Part shown: one piece after another, positions 5,287-7,358 of the stretch | Position numbering within the stretch: position 1 is the stretch's first letter | How the letters are laid out: the number at the start of each line of letters is the position of its first letter | Notes under the pieces: model-generated | What the model was told of the DNA's origin: nothing | Databases searched by the model: none | What the model saw: only the letters and a program-made list of their open reading frames with translations | Made by a program: the position numbers and the translations under genes | Source of the DNA: Streptomyces sp. NRRL S-350 | GTDB lineage: Bacteria > Actinomycetota > Actinomycetes > Streptomycetales > Streptomycetaceae | Assembly: GCF_000719705.1 (NCBI RefSeq) | Contig: NZ_JOHO01000120.1 | Location: 1-7,358 of the forward strand | DNA: 7,358 nt | Reading direction: 5' to 3'

Positions 5287-7032
5287 TTGTCAGGTGCACA
5301 GACACTCATCACCACCGTGTACGAGCAGTGGAAGGAGCAGAACGCTGCTCACATGAGGGACAGCGATGCGTGGGAAGTGTTTCTTGCGTGGCTTCTTCTA
5401 CGAGAGAAGGAGGTTACGCTTGACGCCATTAGTGACGGAATTGTTGATGGCTCTAACGATGGCGGCGTGGACGCCATTTACTCCCTCCTTGAGGGGAGCA
5501 TTCTTCCGCTTGACCATCAGGTTGTTGAAGACCCTCAGGCTGCAAAGGAACTCCCCGAAGGCCTGGAGCTGACGCTCTATGTTGTGCAGTCGAAGTTCTC
5601 AAAAAGCTTTACCCAGGCGACAATCTCGGCGCTTCAGTCCGTTCTTCCGTCTGTTCTGGACCTTGCGTGCGACCTTGACTCGCTGGCTAGTGAGCTCAAT
5701 GACCAGGTGCGCGAGAAGTTTCACGTTTTCCGAAAGGCCTATCGGAATCTCCTTGTCAGGCGCCCAAAGGTGAATGTGCGAGTGATTGTCGGTTGCCGTG
5801 GCCTGGCTAGCGAGATTAACGTTAATGTGAGCGACCGGGCCGAAAGGCTCCGAGAAGACATTCTCCAGAAGCTTCCTTCGGCCAGTGTTGTAGTCGAGAT
5901 GCTTGGCGCGGAAGAGCTTTGGCGCATGTACGACACGCGTCAGGCGGAGACGATTACGCTTGAGTGTGACGAGGTGCTTACCAGTGGTGAGTCTTATGTT
6001 GCGCTTGCAAAGCTTTCTAGCTTCGTCAAGCTGATCTCCGATGAGTCGTTTACCCTGAGGCGCCACCTATTTGAGGCCAACGTCCGGGATTATCAAGGCC
6101 AGGTGGCCGTCAATAAGGAGATCTTGGGGTCGCTGCGCGAGGCCGACGGGCCGGAATTCTGGTGGCTCAACAATGGTGTGACGATTGTCTGTGACGAGGC
6201 GCATAGTGTGGGAAAAACGTTCGCCCTGAAGAATATTCAGATCGTCAACGGGCTGCAAACATCGCATACCATCCATAATTGGTTCAAGGAGTCCGCCGAA
6301 GCCGGAGAATTTGCTCCGGCGGGCGGTGATCGCAAGATCCTGGTTCGCGTCATCAAGGCCAGCGACGATGCAGTCCGGGATAAGATCATTCGTGCGACAA
6401 ACCGCCAGACCCCGGTTCCTGACGCCTCCTTGCGCGCAACAGATGAAATTCAACGGAGGATCGAGGCGTACTTCGGCGCAAAGGGGCTTTTCTATGATCG
6501 AAGGAAGGGTTACTACAGGAACCTCGGAAAGGATCCGGCGAGGATCATTAGCATTCCTTACCTCGGTCAGGCTATGTACGCCATTGCCTACGGCCGGCCT
6601 GAGGTTGCCCGAGGTAAGCCGAACTCACTGCTGGCTGAAGATGCTCGCTATCGACAGGCCTTCGATCCGACGGCGAGTCCACAGCTCTTCTACTGGTCTG
6701 CCAGCGTGCTTCGCCGGGTAGATGAGTATCTTCAGTCATCACGCTCGCAGACTCGTTACGCCGACCGGCGTCATCTTGCGCCGTTCGTAGCTTTTGCTCT
6801 TGCGGTCGAAATCCTGGGAAGGAGCCCTTCACATTGGCGAGATGTCGAAGCATTGGCTGAAGAGAATCATCAATTCTCTGAAGTGGAGCTGGAGTCTGCC
6901 GTGACTAAGGTAAAGGTGGAGCTTGACTCATTTACGGCGAGCTCTAATATCTCCATGTCCGATGCTACTAAGCGGCAGCCTTTTACGAAGCACCTGGTTC
7001 TCGGAATCCTCGGCGATGTTCTAGAAGCTTAG
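5287..7032 (+). CDS. AIPR-family abortive infection/phage resistance protein
   Basis: A protein of 581 residues from TTG 5287. GGAGG (5276-5280) lies six bases before this TTG. An upstream in-frame GTG at 5263 would add eight residues but has no clear ribosome-binding site and would place the GGAGG inside the gene. The N-terminal part has a PD-(D/E)xK-like pattern: DGSNDGGVDAIY (D58, D62), then YVVQSKF (Q101-S-K103), where Q stands in for the acidic residue, as in many restriction-type folds. The AIPR core (about 255-510) shows NVRDYQG, WWLNNGVTIVCDE (292-304), IVNGLQTSHTI (319-329), RATNRQTPV (369-377) and FYDRRKGYYR (402-411). The family is linked to phage-resistance loci; the exact mechanism here is unknown. 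Codons often end in T or A, unlike neighbouring genes, so this is probably a later acquisition. I saw no in-frame TTA codon. It is apparently monocistronic. Confidence 0.92.
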   Translation: MSGAQTLITTVYEQWKEQNAAHMRDSDAWEVFLAWLLLREKEVTLDAISDGIVDGSNDGGVDAIYSLLEGSILPLDHQVVEDPQAAKELPEGLELTLYVVQSKFSKSFTQATISALQSVLPSVLDLACDLDSLASELNDQVREKFHVFRKAYRNLLVRRPKVNVRVIVGCRGLASEINVNVSDRAERLREDILQKLPSASVVVEMLGAEELWRMYDTRQAETITLECDEVLTSGESYVALAKLSSFVKLISDESFTLRRHLFEANVRDYQGQVAVNKEILGSLREADGPEFWWLNNGVTIVCDEAHSVGKTFALKNIQIVNGLQTSHTIHNWFKESAEAGEFAPAGGDRKILVRVIKASDDAVRDKIIRATNRQTPVPDASLRATDEIQRRIEAYFGAKGLFYDRRKGYYRNLGKDPARIISIPYLGQAMYAIAYGRPEVARGKPNSLLAEDARYRQAFDPTASPQLFYWSASVLRRVDEYLQSSRSQTRYADRRHLAPFVAFALAVEILGRSPSHWRDVEALAEENHQFSEVELESAVTKVKVELDSFTASSNISMSDATKRQPFTKHLVLGILGDVLEA

Positions 7033-7063
7033 TGGGGAGCGCACTGGCTGAGGGGCAGCGATA

Positions 7064-7097
7064 CTGATCTGGCTGTGCCATAGCCGTGCCAGATCAG
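7064..7097 (+). terminator. Hairpin after AIPR, overlapping the right arm-type repeats
   Basis: CTGATCTGGC (7064-7073) and GCCAGATCAG (7088-7097) form a perfect 10-bp stem with a 14-base loop, 32 bp past the AIPR stop. It can act as a terminator for AIPR. The right arm of the stem contains GCCAGATC, also part of the arm-type repeat, so the dyad may instead be a third, inverted protein-binding site. Confidence 0.5.
7073..7095 (+). promoter_or_regulatory. Candidate integrase arm-type site, right
   Basis: CTGTGCCA, then TAG, then CCGTGCCAGATC gives two units 11 bp apart, matching the left site 364-386 at 19 of 23 positions and in the same orientation. It lies 100 bp before the attR core. In the excised circle the two sites would sit on opposite sides of attP, as expected for arm sites of a tyrosine integrase. 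Confidence 0.6.
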
Positions 7098-7195
7098 GCG
7101 GTACGTGGCGGTCAGTTGCGGGCGCCGGCGGTGTGACGAGCGGGGAACTGGCAGGCCGGGCGCGGTGCAGGTCAGGGCGGGGGCCCACGCCAAGC
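7098..7195. other. Element end between the right arm site and attR
   Basis: 98 bp of GC-rich sequence with no gene or clear repeat. It separates the right arm-type site from the core and would form one arm of attP after excision, where excisionase might bind. Confidence 0.4.
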
Positions 7196-7238
7196 CTTAC
7201 AAAGCAGATGTCGGCGGTTCGAAACCGTCCGCGCCCAC
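7196..7238 (+). repeat. attR core, 3' half of tRNA-Val
   Basis: A perfect copy of 305-347, starting at the first base of the anticodon loop. The 5' half of the tRNA is absent, so this copy is not a functional gene. The bases after it (CA, 7239-7240) complete an encoded CCA, unlike the two full copies upstream. This is therefore the chromosomal 3' end displaced by integration. Confidence 0.92.
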
Positions 7239-7244
7239 CAGCGC

Positions 7245-7288
7245 CCGAGGGCCGGTCCAGGAGGTAAGCCTCCTGGACCGGCCCTCGG
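7245..7288 (+). terminator. Original tRNA-Val terminator, perfect 20-bp hairpin
   Basis: Arms 7245-7264 and 7269-7288 are exactly complementary over 20 bp with a TAAG loop. The hairpin starts four bases after the CCA, the place of a tRNA terminator. A second CCCTCGGG at 7297-7304 can pair with the start of the left arm. With the element in place it is cut off from the tRNA promoter by almost 7 kb. Confidence 0.8.
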
Positions 7289-7358
7289 CAGTTCTGCCCT
7301 CGGGTTACGGCCGAACGGGGCGGCCGGTGGTCGGGGACGGCCGGGCGGGGGCGGGTGG

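Larger units (their letters stand above)
305..7238. mobile_element. Small tRNA-Val integrated element carrying AIPR and NERD genes
   Basis: A 43-bp perfect direct repeat of the tRNA 3' half bounds the segment. Just inside the left end are a tyrosine integrase and an excisionase in one operon, and matching arm-type repeats occur inside both ends. This is the usual design of actinomycete integrative elements, which use tRNA 3' ends as attachment sites. No replication initiator, TraB/FtsK-like DNA translocase, Spd protein, relaxase or phage structural gene is visible. The element is thus probably a reduced AICE, or a satellite that needs a helper for transfer. It carries small accessory proteins, a GGDEF remnant, a NERD protein and an AIPR defence-type protein. 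The exact strand-exchange point inside the repeat cannot be read from the sequence. Confidence 0.85.

Noticed and set aside
7196..7240. A third tRNA-Val gene
   Set aside because: Only the 3' half is present; D arm and 5' acceptor strand are missing, so it is an attachment-site remnant.
1..7358. CRISPR array
   Set aside because: No regularly spaced repeats beyond the tRNA duplication and att/arm repeats.

Overview
The window looks like actinobacterial DNA, most likely Streptomyces. It is very GC-rich, coding regions use mostly G or C at third codon positions, and the small-protein and integrase/excisionase set resembles that of Streptomyces integrative elements. That assignment rests on recognition; no search was run.

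Layout. Positions 1-100 and 265-364 are two copies of the same block, each holding a complete tRNA-Val(UAC) gene without an encoded CCA. From the anticodon loop of the second tRNA (305) to position 7238 lies a compact integrated element of about 6.9 kb. It is bounded by a perfect 43-bp direct repeat (attL 305-347, attR 7196-7238). Beyond attR come the original CCA end and a perfect 20-bp hairpin, which was presumably the tRNA's own terminator before integration. Two near-identical 23-bp repeats inside the ends (364-386 and 7073-7095) look like arm-type integrase sites.

Element content. On the minus strand, reading toward attL: a NERD-domain protein, a short GGDEF protein that seems to have lost its N-terminus, a hairpin-rich leader, a small CxxC protein, a small gene broken by a frameshift, an excisionase and a tyrosine integrase. 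A lone hypothetical gene lies between the integrase and attL. On the plus strand, an AIPR-family (abortive infection/phage resistance) protein of about 581 aa fills the right end. It has a PD-(D/E)xK-like N-terminus and codon use unlike its neighbours. NERD and AIPR are transcribed divergently from a 633-bp intergenic region. That region holds several hairpins, including one 97-nt nested inverted repeat, and operator-like repeats before each gene.

Interpretation. The element has an integration/excision module but no visible replication initiator, TraB/FtsK-type translocase or Spd gene. It looks like a reduced actinomycete integrative element (AICE) relic or satellite whose main cargo is a probable anti-phage gene, possibly acting with the divergent NERD protein and the structured intergenic region. 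The functional link between NERD, AIPR and the structured region is inference.
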